This document shows, one piece after another, positions 35,428 to 43,866 of a DNA stretch of 64,000 nucleotides. The notes below the pieces were generated by a model, which made no database searches, was not told the origin of the DNA, and was given only the letters and a program-made list of their open reading frames with translations. Source of the stretch: Sediminibacillus albus (GTDB lineage Bacteria > Bacillota > Bacilli > Bacillales > Amphibacillaceae). Where the stretch lies: assembly GCF_900101125.1 (NCBI RefSeq), contig NZ_FNFL01000004.1:62001-126000 (forward strand), read 5' to 3'. A program made the translations under genes and the position numbers. How positions within the stretch are numbered: the first letter of the stretch is position 1; every line of letters begins with the position of its first letter.

Positions 35428-35459
35428 AGACGAGTGCCCAGGTGAGCCGGCACTCGTCT
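35428..35459. terminator. Bidirectional hairpin terminator
   Basis: AGACGAGTGCC and GGCACTCGTCT form a perfect 11-bp stem between convergent mscL and the small gene ending at 35465. T-runs are weak. Confidence 0.65.
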
Positions 35460-35464
35460 AATCA

Positions 35465-35614
35465 CTACTTCTTGTTATTGCCCTGTTGGCGTTTATTGGC
35501 TTTTTTCATCCGTTCCATTGCTTCCATGTCTTCTGAATCAGCGAGTTCATAAGAAAATTCTACTTCTTCCGTTTTCTCTATGTTTTCTAAGGCTTTCTCC
35601 GGTTTTTTATCCAT
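35465..35614 (-). CDS. YfhD-like small protein
   Basis: A 49-residue charged protein. The block VEFSYELADSEDMEAMERMK resembles the conserved middle of the YfhD family of small Bacillus proteins (E-F-x-x-E-L-A-D-x-x-D-x-E-A), followed by a basic tail ending GNNKK. The ATG at 35614 is nine bases from AGAAAGG; an upstream ATG at 35623 abuts that site. Function unknown. Confidence 0.6.
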   Translation of the reverse strand: MDKKPEKALENIEKTEEVEFSYELADSEDMEAMERMKKANKRQQGNNKK

Positions 35615-35780
35615 AATAAGCATCCTTTCTGCACAATGTATCCTTCTTCCATAGTTAATATGGAATAACCATAGGAGAAGTATTCATTGGAAAGAAAAAG
35701 AGACCGATATTACTGTCTCTAAGCTTTTAGATAAACAAATCATTTCAAACGAAAAACACGTAATTTGGAAAACTGAACAA

Positions 35781-35836
35781 AAAACAGGACTGGCGAGAAA
35801 GTCTCGACAGCCCTAGAGACTTGGCATTCTCCAGTC
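35781..35836 (-). terminator. Hairpin terminator, minus strand
   Basis: GACTGG-C-GAGAA pairs with TTCTCCAGTC with one bulge; in the minus direction it is followed by a T-run. It ends the small gene at 35849-36010. Confidence 0.55.
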
Positions 35837-35848
35837 TCTTCTATATCC

Positions 35849-36010
35849 TTATTTTTCAAAATCATCCGGATTTTTCTCTGCATTTTCCTTCTCATTACTG
35901 TCAACTTCACGTTGAGGATCGGGGTCTTTATTGGGATCCTTTCGTTTTTGTTCTTGTTCTGGCGAATTATTACCTTTGTTGCTAAATAGTTCTTCCTTAT
36001 TCTCAGCCAT
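35849..36010 (-). CDS. Small hydrophilic protein of unknown function
   Basis: A 53-residue, highly charged protein rich in Glu, Lys, Asn, Asp and Pro (for example EQEQKRKDPNKDPDPQREVD) with no hydrophobic segment. GAGGTGAAGGTT gives a strong ribosome site before ATG 36010, and a terminator follows. It looks like an intrinsically disordered small protein of the kind often seen in stress or spore contexts, but no family is recognised. It starts 30 bases after the CBS gene on the same strand and may be cotranscribed. Confidence 0.6.
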   Translation of the reverse strand: MAENKEELFSNKGNNSPEQEQKRKDPNKDPDPQREVDSNEKENAEKNPDDFEK

Positions 36011-36039
36011 AACCTTCACCTCTTCTAAATTTGTACTTT

Positions 36040-36450
36040 TTATTTTTTAATTTCTCCTAAAGCATTTTCAGCAGATTGTTCATTATTGGAAATAGCTAAA
36101 TCGCCAAGTGATACGACACCTTTTATTTTTCTGTCTTCAGCAACAAGCAGTCGCTTGATTTGATGGTCCTGCATTAACCGGGAGGCTTCTTCCACTTTCA
36201 TATCCGGCAGTGCAGTAATTACCTTTTCTGTCATTATTTGTTCTGCCGCAACACCATTGGATTTGAAATCCTTAGCCAGTCCTCTGCGCACAATATCTCT
36301 ATCCGTCACTACTCCAACAAGCTTGTCTTCCTCTGCTATTGGTAAAAAGCCTACATCATGTTCATCCATTTCACGGGCTAACGATTCTAAACTATCACTA
36401 GGCTTAGCTTCTGTTACATTGTCTGTCATTACTTCTTGAACGGTTGTCAT
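36040..36450 (-). CDS. Two-CBS-domain protein
   Basis: A 136-residue protein made of two CBS domains. The first ends with FLPIAEEDKLVGVVTDRDIVRRGL, the second with KRLLVAEDRKIKGVVSLGDLAI. Tandem CBS domains bind adenine nucleotides and act as regulatory modules. Stand-alone proteins of this size, such as B. subtilis YhcV, have no proven function. AGGAGG precedes the start. The small hydrophilic gene follows on the same strand. Confidence 0.85.
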   Translation of the reverse strand: MTTVQEVMTDNVTEAKPSDSLESLAREMDEHDVGFLPIAEEDKLVGVVTDRDIVRRGLAKDFKSNGVAAEQIMTEKVITALPDMKVEEASRLMQDHQIKRLLVAEDRKIKGVVSLGDLAISNNEQSAENALGEIKK

Positions 36451-36627
36451 AAGCTAATCCTCCTTTATTGATGAAACTGGCTTATATTTATTGCATAACC
36501 ATTATTATGGATGACAAAACATTTTACTTCTTGGCTTGATAAGAGGTAAAAGATATGGATTATTGTGAGTAATTTATTTTAATCCGGGAATAGGGGTAGT
36601 AGATTCAATGTTAAGGAGGATGTAAAC

Positions 36628-37248
36628 TTGCAAAAGTTGAAAGCTTTACTTCTAAATTGTTCGTTAAAAAAATCAAACGAAACTTCAAATACTGACGCTT
36701 TGTTAAACGAGTTTGTTAAAATTTTTGATGGGAATCAAGTAGAATCAGAAGTACTTCGCGTTATTGATTATAATGTTGCATATGGAATAGCGGAAGATAT
36801 GGGTGAGGGTGATGAATGGCCAGAGCTATTTGAAAAAATCAAAGAGGCGGATATTTTAGTCATGGGAACGCCAGTATGGCTAGGAGAGAAAAGTAGTATA
36901 TCGAAAAAGGTTCTGGAACGGTTTAATGGATCTTCTACTGTCAAGAATGAAAAGGGACAGCCGGTATTCTATAACAAAGTTGCCGGTGCAGTGGTAACAG
37001 GTAATGAAGATGGAGCAAAAAATGCAGCTGGTGATCTAATCTTTGGTCTTTCCCAAATAGGTTATGCGATTCCTCCAAACCCAATTGCCTACTGGGTAGG
37101 AGAAGCAGGTCCTGGTCCTTCTTACATTGAAGCAGGAGCAGATAATGAATTTACTCAATCAAATGTGCAAATGGCTGGGCATAATTTAGTCCATCTGGCA
37201 AGAATATTTAAACAGCATCCTATCCCGACAGAGGGTAATGCATCCTAA
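36628..37248 (+). CDS. Flavodoxin-like NAD(P)H-dependent oxidoreductase
   Basis: A 206-residue flavodoxin-fold protein. The N-terminal ALLLNCSLKKSNETSNTDALL is the phosphate-binding loop of NADPH-dependent FMN reductases, and ADILVMGTPVWLGEKSS is the second FMN contact. Such enzymes reduce quinones, azo dyes or other acceptors; the substrate here is unknown. TTG start after AAGGAGGATGTAAAC. Single-gene unit convergent with the ectoine operon, sharing a terminator. Confidence 0.82.
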   Translation: MQKLKALLLNCSLKKSNETSNTDALLNEFVKIFDGNQVESEVLRVIDYNVAYGIAEDMGEGDEWPELFEKIKEADILVMGTPVWLGEKSSISKKVLERFNGSSTVKNEKGQPVFYNKVAGAVVTGNEDGAKNAAGDLIFGLSQIGYAIPPNPIAYWVGEAGPGPSYIEAGADNEFTQSNVQMAGHNLVHLARIFKQHPIPTEGNAS

Positions 37249-37297
37249 TCTTTTAAAAGGTTATACGGAACAGAAAAGAAACTCTTTCAATAAAAAA

Positions 37298-37324
37298 GAA
37301 GCAGGGAAGAAAAATCCCTGCTTC
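37298..37324. terminator. Bidirectional terminator before ectC
   Basis: GAAGCAGGGA and TCCCTGCTTC form a perfect stem between the flavodoxin gene and the 3' end of ectC; A-rich on the left and T-rich on the right, so it can serve both strands. Confidence 0.8.
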
Positions 37325-37332
37325 TAATTATT

Positions 37333-37719
37333 TTATTCATCATCTACTGGATAAACGCCGTTCTCATCATGAACTTCTTTACCGGAAAGTGCTGGATTAA
37401 AGACGCAAACCATCCGCATGTCGGTTCTAGCGCGTAGTAAATGCTCATCATGCTCATCAAGTGCATAGAGCATATCTTTTTTAATCGGCCAAACTTTATT
37501 GTCTTTCAAAGTTACTACTTCCCCTTCACCTTCGATACAGTAAACGGCCTCAAGGTGGTTTTGATACCAAATATGCGTTTCTGTACCAGCCTTGATAATT
37601 GTGTCATTTACTGAGTAGCCCATGCCATCTTTTTTCATAATTAAGCGCCTGCTGACCCAATTACCTCCGTCAACCTCGTGTTCACTGCCGAGTACATCGT
37701 CTAATGCTATAACTTTCAT
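37333..37719 (-). CDS. ectC: L-ectoine synthase
   Basis: EctC cyclises N-gamma-acetyl-diaminobutyrate to ectoine, the last step of the pathway. The 128-residue protein has the cupin core typical of the enzyme: [20 protein letters not shown], then [22 protein letters not shown] with the iron-binding region, and [11 protein letters not shown] near the C-terminus. ATG 37719 is ten bases from AGGAGG; the TTG at 37725 is too close. Last gene of ectABC, 82 bases after ectB. Confidence 0.96.
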   Translation of the reverse strand: MKVIALDDVLGSEHEVDGGNWVSRRLIMKKDGMGYSVNDTIIKAGTETHIWYQNHLEAVYCIEGEGEVVTLKDNKVWPIKKDMLYALDEHDEHLLRARTDMRMVCVFNPALSGKEVHDENGVYPVDDE

Positions 37720-37801
37720 AATCAAATATCCTCCTAGAGTTTAGTGTACAGTCAATCAGCTGCGTAATCTTTCAAACCCAGCATACAATTAAGAATCTGA
37801 A

Positions 37802-39070
37802 TTAATTGGTAACGGGCTCTTTGACAAGGCTCTTGATGCTTTCTTCGATGATTTCAAAGCCTTTTTCCAAGTTTTTTTCTTTAATATTTAGAGGTGGAAA
37901 CAACTTGAACACTTCGTCTTTTGGACCAGAAGTTTCCATAATCATTCCATTTTCGAAGGCTTTGGCTGCTACTTTATTAGAGAAGCCATCTACATCAGAG
38001 GCTATGCCAGCCATTAAGCCGCGGCCACGTACTTCGCCTTTCATCTCTGGATAAGTTTTCACCATTTTCTCAAGGAAGTTATGAACCATTTCCGATTTAA
38101 CCTGGATATTCTTCTCGAAGTCTGGGTCCTCCCAATATTCTAAAGCTGCTGTCGCAGTGATGAACGCATGGTTGTTGCCCCGGAAAGTACCATTGTGTTC
38201 ACCAGGCTCCCAAATGTCCAGTTCAGGGCGAATGAGTGTGATCGCGAATGGAAGGCCGTAACCGCTTAGCGATTTGGATAGACATACGATATCAGGTTTA
38301 ATGCCAGCAGGTTCAAAGCTGAAAAAGGTTCCCGTTCTGCCAACGCCTGCCTGAACATCATCGATAATAAGCAGGATGTCCCAGCGCTTACAAATATCTT
38401 CCACACGTTTTAACCATTCAAAGCGTGCGGTGTTAATTCCGCCTTCACCTTGGACGGTTTCCAGGATCATAGCTGCAGGAATAGCAACGCCGCTTCCAGC
38501 CTCTTCCAGGAACCTCTCTAAGTAATCTAAATCGTCGTTGACGAAATTATCGTAAGGCATGGTGACTACATTTTGAAGTGGTACACCTGCACCTTTCCGT
38601 TTAAAGGAATTTCCTGTAACAGAGAGAGAACCAATAGTCATCCCGTGAAAACCATTTGTAAAGCTGATTACATCAGTCCGGCCGGTAACCTTTCTTGCTA
38701 GTTTAAGGGCACTTTCTACAGTGTTTGTACCAGTCGGCCCAGGAAACATTACTTTATAATCCAGTTGGCGAGGTTTTAAAATCACTTCGTTAAACTTCGT
38801 TAAAAACCCAGCTTTTGCTGTGGATGCTTTATCAAGTGAATGGGTGATTCCGTCATCCATAATGTATTCGATAAGCTTGGCTTTCATTTTATCGTCATTA
38901 TGACCATAATTAAGCGCTCCTGCTCCCGAGAAGAAATCTAAGTATTCGTTTCCATCCTCGTCCCAGATTTTCTCTCCTTTGGCCTTATTAAATACGGCAG
39001 GAAAGCTTCGTACATAACTCCTTACTTCGGATTCCAACTTATCAAAAATAGTTAAATCTGTTTGGCTCAT
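37802..39070 (-). CDS. ectB: Diaminobutyrate-2-oxoglutarate aminotransferase
   Basis: EctB makes L-2,4-diaminobutyrate from aspartate semialdehyde and glutamate, the first ectoine step. The 422-residue class III aminotransferase shows the typical [14 protein letters not shown], the [24 protein letters not shown]-binding Asp region, and the Schiff-base lysine in [14 protein letters not shown]. Start ATG 39070 is eight bases from AGGAGG; a longer frame reaching into ectA is a false extension. Middle gene of the ectoine operon. Confidence 0.97.
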   Translation of the reverse strand: MSQTDLTIFDKLESEVRSYVRSFPAVFNKAKGEKIWDEDGNEYLDFFSGAGALNYGHNDDKMKAKLIEYIMDDGITHSLDKASTAKAGFLTKFNEVILKPRQLDYKVMFPGPTGTNTVESALKLARKVTGRTDVISFTNGFHGMTIGSLSVTGNSFKRKGAGVPLQNVVTMPYDNFVNDDLDYLERFLEEAGSGVAIPAAMILETVQGEGGINTARFEWLKRVEDICKRWDILLIIDDVQAGVGRTGTFFSFEPAGIKPDIVCLSKSLSGYGLPFAITLIRPELDIWEPGEHNGTFRGNNHAFITATAALEYWEDPDFEKNIQVKSEMVHNFLEKMVKTYPEMKGEVRGRGLMAGIASDVDGFSNKVAAKAFENGMIMETSGPKDEVFKLFPPLNIKEKNLEKGFEIIEESIKSLVKEPVTN

Positions 39071-39122
39071 TTGCATTTCCTCCTTGTAATTGTTCCATCG
39101 ATTATTTACCTTGCCTATGCTG

Positions 39123-39644
39123 CTATTTGTTAATAGGACCAATACGGAAGCTGAGCTCCCCTTCATGGTCATCCATAGGAAATAAGTCTTCTGAAAAGAA
39201 TTCCGTAACTTCGCATTCTGTTTCGTATTTCCTTGCCAGGCGCCGGAATAAAGTTTGAGATGCGTCATTGGAAGGGGTAACGGTCGCTTCAACAAAGCGA
39301 ACATCACGGCAGGCATCTCGGTCGATAAGCTCTTCTAAAAGTTTGGAAGCTATTCCTTTTCCTCTCTGATCAGAAGCAACCCCGATTTGCCACACAAATA
39401 CCACATCTTGACGCTCAGGAGGGATAAATGCAGTGACGAAGCCAACTAATTTATTATTCTCTTTGGCTATTACGCACGTTTCTGAGAAAAACTCACTCAT
39501 CATTATATATTTGTATACAGAGTTTTGGTCGAGCGTCGAATTGTTCACCAATTCCCACATTGCTGCGCCATCCTCAACAGCTGGTTTATCGAACACCAAC
39601 TTGTCAGCTGTATCTGCAGTCGCAGTTACGCTTGAACTATTAAT
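39123..39644 (-). CDS. ectA: Diaminobutyrate acetyltransferase, probable AUU start
   Basis: EctA acetylates diaminobutyrate, the second ectoine step. The GNAT body is clear: [20 protein letters not shown], then [19 protein letters not shown] with the acetyl-CoA loop, and [17 protein letters not shown]. The first usual start codon (TTG 39599) lacks a ribosome site and would cut the N-terminus short. Fifteen codons upstream, ATT at 39644 lies exactly eight bases from a perfect AAAAAGGAGG, giving 173 residues. No other start is in frame between them. First gene of ectABC, 52 bases before ectB. Confidence 0.93.
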   Translation of the reverse strand: MNSSSVTATADTADKLVFDKPAVEDGAAMWELVNNSTLDQNSVYKYIMMSEFFSETCVIAKENNKLVGFVTAFIPPERQDVVFVWQIGVASDQRGKGIASKLLEELIDRDACRDVRFVEATVTPSNDASQTLFRRLARKYETECEVTEFFSEDLFPMDDHEGELSFRIGPINK

Positions 39645-40038
39645 AGCAAGTGCCTCCTTTTTGACAATGTTTATTTTAATTTTTTCCGTGTGTATTCAAA
39701 GTACATTATTAATCATAGGAAAGATGGTAATTTTACACAAACGAGATTGAGCTTGATTAACAAGCATTAGCAATGCTTAGTCTTGTTTAAAGGCAAACAG
39801 ATAGTCAAAAGCTAAAAAATGCTCTGGTATTGTTAATTTTTCTAACAATTTTAATTTTTTCCTCTTCTTAAATCCTTTCATAGAAGGGGTTATGGCGATA
39901 AGGAAATTTATTTAAAAATATCCAGCGCCATTCAGGCTACTCGAAGCCTTGATGGGCGCCATTGCAAGGTTTAATCAAAAGGGAAGCGGGAACTATAAAA
40001 TAAAGTTCTACTAATTATTATAGGAAAGGAGTGGAGAA
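39645..40038. other. Intergenic region upstream of ectA with two hairpins
   Basis: A 394-base gap between divergent genes. Two dyads stand out: AACAAG/CTTGTT enclosing AGCATT/AATGCT (about 39758-39790), and ATTGTTA/TAACAAT (39828-39848). A third stem, GCGCCATTCAGGCT with its near-complement (about 39926-39962), lies near the DUF2188 gene. The ectA promoter should be near 39670-39700 but no strong -10 was found. No gene was seen. Confidence 0.5.
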
Positions 40039-40491
40039 ATGGCTTGGACAATGGATGATTACCCAGCATCTTTAAAAAACTTTAAGCCAGTTATCCGAAA
40101 AAAGGCAATCGACATAGCCAATGCAATGCTTGATGAAGGCTATGATGAGGGAAGAGCTATCCCTATTGCTACGGATCAGGCCAAAGAATGGTATGACAAT
40201 GCTTCCAAAAAAGAGATAGAAGAATATCAAGCGGAAGGCGACCCGCAAAGTCGATCGGAAGAAGGGAAGGAATATGATAACCGCCCAGAACTAATGGATA
40301 AAGGGGAACATGTCGTATCCCATGACGAAGGATGGGCCGTGCAAGCAAAAGATGCCAAGAAACCATCCAAGGTATTCGACAATAAAAGTGATGCAGTCGA
40401 GCGTGCCAAAGAAATTGCCGAAAATAAAGGAACAGAGGCGGTTGTCCATAAGGAAAATGGAGATATTGAAAAGAGATACTCCTATTCTTAA
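40039..40491 (+). CDS. DUF2188 domain protein
   Basis: A 150-residue hydrophilic protein. The N-terminal 60 residues (MAWTMDDYPASLKNFKPVIR, then NAMLDEGYDEGRAIPIATDQ) resemble ChaB-like helical domains common in Bacilli. The C-terminal 55 residues are DUF2188 (GWAVQAKDAKKPSKVFDNKS, then EAVVHKENGDIEKRYS). Function unknown; many relatives are stress-related small proteins. AAAGGAGTGGAGAA precedes the ATG. Single gene with its own terminator. Confidence 0.8.
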   Translation: MAWTMDDYPASLKNFKPVIRKKAIDIANAMLDEGYDEGRAIPIATDQAKEWYDNASKKEIEEYQAEGDPQSRSEEGKEYDNRPELMDKGEHVVSHDEGWAVQAKDAKKPSKVFDNKSDAVERAKEIAENKGTEAVVHKENGDIEKRYSYS

Positions 40492-40501
40492 TCAAGAGAT
40501 T

Positions 40502-40537
40502 AAAGCTATAGAATGTTTTCTATAGCTTTTGTTTTTA
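40502..40537. terminator. Terminator between convergent genes
   Basis: AAAGCTATAGAA and TTCTATAGCTTT form a perfect 12-bp stem with a short loop, followed by TTTTGTTTTT. It also ends the convergent glycosylase gene. Confidence 0.85.
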
Positions 40538-41143
40538 CTTTCTGGAAAGAAAATTGTTATTGCTAACCCAATAGCGCCAAGGGAAAAATCTAGCTTCCCC
40601 TGAGTTGTCAATCCCGATGCGCGCCCCTTGCTTTATGGAAAACTCTTGGTGCGCAGGCCCGGCTGCTATATAAAGCGGGGGTTGATCCAGACGGTGGCCG
40701 TAATCCCCCATATGGATACCGAGTGCTTTGCAAAGCTTGCCTGGTCCATTGGTAAGCTGTGGTTCGCTTTTGATTTTTGGCCTTCTTTTCCTCATTAAAT
40801 CTTTTCCTGTATAGGGCTCTACTGCTCTAACCAAAATAGCCTCGGGAACATCTTCGACGCTGCTAACAACATTAAATAAGCAGTGGGTATGCATGACATA
40901 TGTATATGCGTAGCCGGAGGGGCCGAACATTATCTCGGTTCTTTTAGTCCTGCGGTTTTTATAACTATGGGCAGCCTGATCTAGTGGCCCCTTATATGCT
41001 TCCGTCTCCACGATCATACCTGATGCCTGTCCCTCTGGTGTTTCTTTTACTAATAAACACCCTAATAGAGCAGGAGCCAACTCCAAGGTTGGCCGCTCAT
41101 AGAAGTCCAACGGCAACGGGGTAAAGGAGTTATCAGATTTCAT
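40535..41143 (-). CDS. DNA-3-methyladenine glycosylase (Mpg/AAG type)
   Basis: A 202-residue monofunctional glycosylase that removes 3-methyladenine and other alkylated or deaminated purines in base excision repair. The family marks are ALLGCLLVKE, IVETEAYKGPLDQAAHSYKN with the catalytic Glu, MFGPSGYAYTYVMHTHCLFN and LTNGPGKLCKALGI. ATG 41143 follows AGGAGGCGAAGCT; the longer frame from 41167 overlaps that site. Single gene. Confidence 0.94.
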   Translation of the reverse strand: MKSDNSFTPLPLDFYERPTLELAPALLGCLLVKETPEGQASGMIVETEAYKGPLDQAAHSYKNRRTKRTEIMFGPSGYAYTYVMHTHCLFNVVSSVEDVPEAILVRAVEPYTGKDLMRKRRPKIKSEPQLTNGPGKLCKALGIHMGDYGHRLDQPPLYIAAGPAHQEFSIKQGARIGIDNSGEARFFPWRYWVSNNNFLSRK

Positions 41144-41243
41144 AGCTTCGCCTCCTGTTCTATTCATTAATATCCTTCATTATAATGAACTACTATTAAA
41201 GATAATACCCCCATTGACTTCCTTATTAAAACAAAAATGATAT

Positions 41244-41276
41244 AAAAAAGGAACTGCTCTGGGTTGGAGCAGTTCC
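41244..41276 (-). terminator. Rho-independent terminator of katA
   Basis: GGAACTGCTC and GAGCAGTTCC form a perfect 10-bp stem; in the minus direction a run of six T follows. Confidence 0.85.
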
Positions 41277-41311
41277 GTATATAGTGGAATGGATTAGATT
41301 TATAATTTATA

Positions 41312-42769
41312 TTATGCTTTTACAGGAACTGGTAAACCGAGTCCTTCAGCTACCCGTGTGCCGTATTCAGGGTCAGCTTTGTAGAAGTGTTCGATTTGCC
41401 GCATTTTTATCTCATCTTTCTCTACGGGCTTCATCCCTTCTACGATATTGTTTACCAGGCGAGTCCGTTCTTCTTCGCTCATCAACCGGTAAAGGTCTCC
41501 AGCTTGAGTATAATGATCATGGTGGTCATAACCAACGCTGTCAGCAAATCCAGAAACCTCATAAGCCGCTGTTTTACTTTCTGGTACCTCTCCAGGTCCG
41601 CCAAAGCTATTTGGCTCGTAGTTCACTGAACCACCGCCATTTTCATCAAAGCGCATTTGCCCGTCGCGTTGATAATTATTGACCTCAGCGTGTGAACGGT
41701 TGATCGGCAATGCTTGGTGATTGGCCCCTACACGGTAACGATGGGCATCAGAGTAAGCAAATAAGCGGCCTTGCAGCATCTTATCTGGAGAAGGCTCAAT
41801 ACCAGGCACTAGGGTTCCTGGAGAGAATGTTGCTTGCTCGACTTCAGCAAAGTAATTTTCAGGATTTTTATTCAGAACCATTTTTCCAAGCTCGATAAGC
41901 GGATAGTCTTTGTGAGACCATACTTTTGTAACATCAAATGGGTCAAATCGATAAGTGTTAGCATCTTCTATAGGCATAATTTGTACATAGACGGTCCACT
42001 CTGGATATTCCCCATTATCGATAGAATTATACAAATCCTGGATATGGTAGTCGGGATTTTCTCCCGCCAATTTCGCAGCGAGTTCTGGATCAAGGTTTTT
42101 GATGCCTTGGTTTGTTTTGAAATGGTATTTTACCCATACAGATTCCCCAGCAGCATTCGTCCATTTAAAAGTATGGCTGCCAAACCCATCCATGTGGCGG
42201 TAAGTAGCTGGTATACCCCGATCAGAATGAAGGATGGTTACCTGATGCAAAGATTCAGGAGACAAGGACCAGAAGTCCCAGACGGCATTCGGATCTTTTA
42301 AATGAGTAGCCGGATTTCTTTTTTGTGTATGAATGAAGTCAGGGAATTTGATGGCATCGCGAATGAAAAAGACAGGAGTGTTATTTCCTACTAAGTCATA
42401 GTTTCCTTCCTCTGTATAAAACTTCACAGCAAAACCGCGTGGGTCACGAACGGTATCAGCTGAACCTAATTCCCCGGCAACTGTTGAAAAACGGATAAAT
42501 AATGGCGTTTTCTTTCCTGTTTCCGATAGAAAATCCGCTTTTGTATATTTCGATAAATCGTTAGTCACTTCAAAGTAGCCATGTGCTCCGGCACCTTTGG
42601 CATGCACTACGCGTTCCGGAACTCTTTCTCTGTTGAAATGAGCCAGTTTTTCTAGCAGGTGTACATCTTGGATTAATGTTGGACCGCGGTGTCCAGCAGT
42701 CATTGAGTTCTGATTATCCCCAACAGGGGCGCCAGAACTGTTTGTTAAGTACCTTTTTTCATTTGTCAT
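41312..42769 (-). CDS. katA: Monofunctional heme catalase KatA
   Basis: A 485-residue clade 3 small-subunit catalase that splits hydrogen peroxide. The distal His56 is in [20 protein letters not shown], the distal Asn region in [18 protein letters not shown], and the proximal heme Tyr in [19 protein letters not shown]. Length is typical of B. subtilis KatA. AAGGAGAGG lies before the ATG. The promoter is overlapped by PerR boxes, so it should be induced by peroxide. Single-gene unit with its own terminator. Confidence 0.97.
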   Translation of the reverse strand: MTNEKRYLTNSSGAPVGDNQNSMTAGHRGPTLIQDVHLLEKLAHFNRERVPERVVHAKGAGAHGYFEVTNDLSKYTKADFLSETGKKTPLFIRFSTVAGELGSADTVRDPRGFAVKFYTEEGNYDLVGNNTPVFFIRDAIKFPDFIHTQKRNPATHLKDPNAVWDFWSLSPESLHQVTILHSDRGIPATYRHMDGFGSHTFKWTNAAGESVWVKYHFKTNQGIKNLDPELAAKLAGENPDYHIQDLYNSIDNGEYPEWTVYVQIMPIEDANTYRFDPFDVTKVWSHKDYPLIELGKMVLNKNPENYFAEVEQATFSPGTLVPGIEPSPDKMLQGRLFAYSDAHRYRVGANHQALPINRSHAEVNNYQRDGQMRFDENGGGSVNYEPNSFGGPGEVPESKTAAYEVSGFADSVGYDHHDHYTQAGDLYRLMSEEERTRLVNNIVEGMKPVEKDEIKMRQIEHFYKADPEYGTRVAEGLGLPVPVKA

Positions 42770-42804
42770 ATGATAACACCTCTCCTTAACTTATTACATT
42801 TATA

Positions 42805-42854
42805 ATTATAATATAAATCTGCTAAAAATCAATATTTAATTATAATTATTTTAA
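42805..42854 (-). promoter_or_regulatory. katA promoter with two PerR-box candidates
   Basis: On the minus strand TTGATT (42827-42832), 16 bases and TATAAT (42805-42810) form a promoter. A PerR-like palindrome covers the -10 (42798-42818). A second, TTATAATTATTTTAA (42840-42854), matches 14 of 15 positions of the PerR consensus TTATAATNATTATAA just upstream of the -35. This is the usual arrangement for peroxide control. Confidence 0.75.
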
Positions 42855-43000
42855 ATAAAGTACGAATCGTTAATTATTGATACGATGAAAAGCTTTATTT
42901 TATGCAGATTTAGTTAAGGAAATGAAAATAGCTTCTCTGTAGAATTGATAAATGGAAATTGTTTCATATAGGTTCGGTTAGAAAAAAAAGGGAAGTCCAC

Positions 43001-43147
43001 AAAAAAAAGGACTGCAACTGAGCAGTCCTGACAATCGCTTAAGGCACCATATGGATATGTTATCAGTATGGGGGGTAACAACAAAAATCATGTTAAAAAA
43101 GAGCGATGCCGTTAAGCGTATAACTTGATATAGGAAAGTGTACTACA
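43001..43147 (-). ncRNA. Fur-controlled small RNA candidate, FsrA-like
   Basis: A minus-strand promoter overlapped by a near-perfect Fur box (43153-43182) would start an RNA at about 43147. A strong intrinsic terminator lies about 120-145 bases later: AGGACTGC/GCAGTCCT (43008-43029) followed by eight T. Between them there is no frame with a ribosome site. The RNA contains an unpaired C-rich run (ACCCCCCAU, complement of 43068-43076) suited to pairing with Shine-Dalgarno sequences, as in B. subtilis FsrA, the iron-sparing sRNA. Name and function are inferred from architecture only. Confidence 0.65.
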
Positions 43148-43152
43148 AATAA

Positions 43153-43182
43153 ATTATAAATGATAATGACAATCATTATCAA
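43153..43182 (-). promoter_or_regulatory. Sigma-A promoter with Fur box for the sRNA
   Basis: Minus strand: TTGATA (43177-43182), 18 bases, TATAAT (43153-43158). The Fur box GATAATGACAATCATTATC (43162-43180) matches 18 of 19 positions of the consensus and fills the spacer. Confidence 0.8.
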
Positions 43183-43223
43183 CTATTAATTTAATTATTT
43201 TGCTTTTTTTCTTGTAAACTCCG

Positions 43224-43346
43224 CTATCCTTTATTTATAAAGTGAGCGCGAATAGAGTGAAAGATCTCTATCCCCTGATAGGCAAACAAGCAAATCGCGG
43301 AAAAAGAAAAAACGCCAATTAATATCAACCGGACTATTGTAAACAT
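43224..43346 (-). CDS. Small membrane protein of 40 residues
   Basis: ATG 43346 follows GGGAGGTTGGACAATA. The peptide has one transmembrane helix (TIVRLILIGVFSFSAICLFA) and a short polar tail. It starts 20 bases after the stop of the membrane protein gene at 43366-43710 on the same strand, so the two probably form an operon. No family recognised. Confidence 0.55.
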   Translation of the reverse strand: MFTIVRLILIGVFSFSAICLFAYQGIEIFHSIRAHFINKG

Positions 43347-43365
43347 TATTGTCCAACCTCCCTTG

Positions 43366-43710
43366 TTAAAATGGTTTGAGGTTAAAACGGACAAAACGGA
43401 AGTAGGACGATTGATAAAAAACGGTAACTAAATGACGATACCATTGCCTGATTGACTGGAAAAAATTGGCCAGGAAACAGGCCAACGCTGCAAAACCAAT
43501 AGAAATACAGGTTGACTCTAGAAAGGAAGTGTTGATGCTATCCTTTAATTTTTTTTCATTGTCTGGAGTGGCAGTAATTTGGATGAAGACAGGAGTTGTT
43601 TCCTCAATGAAGCCTTTGGAAGGGTGGATTGTATGATGAGAAGCAAGGGATAAGGAGAACGTCGAAAAAAGAATAATGAAGCAAGACAAGTATTGGATTC
43701 TTTTCAGCAT
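43366..43710 (-). CDS. Hypothetical membrane protein
   Basis: A 114-residue protein with an N-terminal hydrophobic segment that looks like a signal peptide or anchor (LKRIQYLSCFIILFSTFSLS), an extracytoplasmic part of about 45 residues with PVFIQITATPDNEKK, and a second helix (STCISIGFAALACFLANFF) before a basic Arg/Tyr/Phe-rich tail. AAGGAGGTTGG precedes the ATG. Not recognised. It appears cotranscribed with the 40-residue membrane protein downstream. Confidence 0.6.
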   Translation of the reverse strand: MLKRIQYLSCFIILFSTFSLSLASHHTIHPSKGFIEETTPVFIQITATPDNEKKLKDSINTSFLESTCISIGFAALACFLANFFQSIRQWYRHLVTVFYQSSYFRFVRFNLKPF

Positions 43711-43866
43711 TTTCCAACCTCCTTATCTAAGACTTTGTAAATTCAAATATTATAACAAGGCTGCCAAATTGTAAATCAAAACCTTTCGCCATAATATTCC
43801 ATTGTTTGCGGCGTGCGGGGAGAGGGAAACAAGTAAATTCAGTAACACGACAAAGGAGCATTAGGT

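Noticed and set aside
37802-39316. EctB extended to 504 residues
   Set aside because: The extra 82 residues come from the other frame of ectA; the proper ribosome site and family start are at 39070.
43010-43100. Small protein gene within the Fur-controlled RNA
   Set aside because: A minus-strand ATG near 43092 opens a frame, but there is no ribosome site before it and the frame runs through the terminator.
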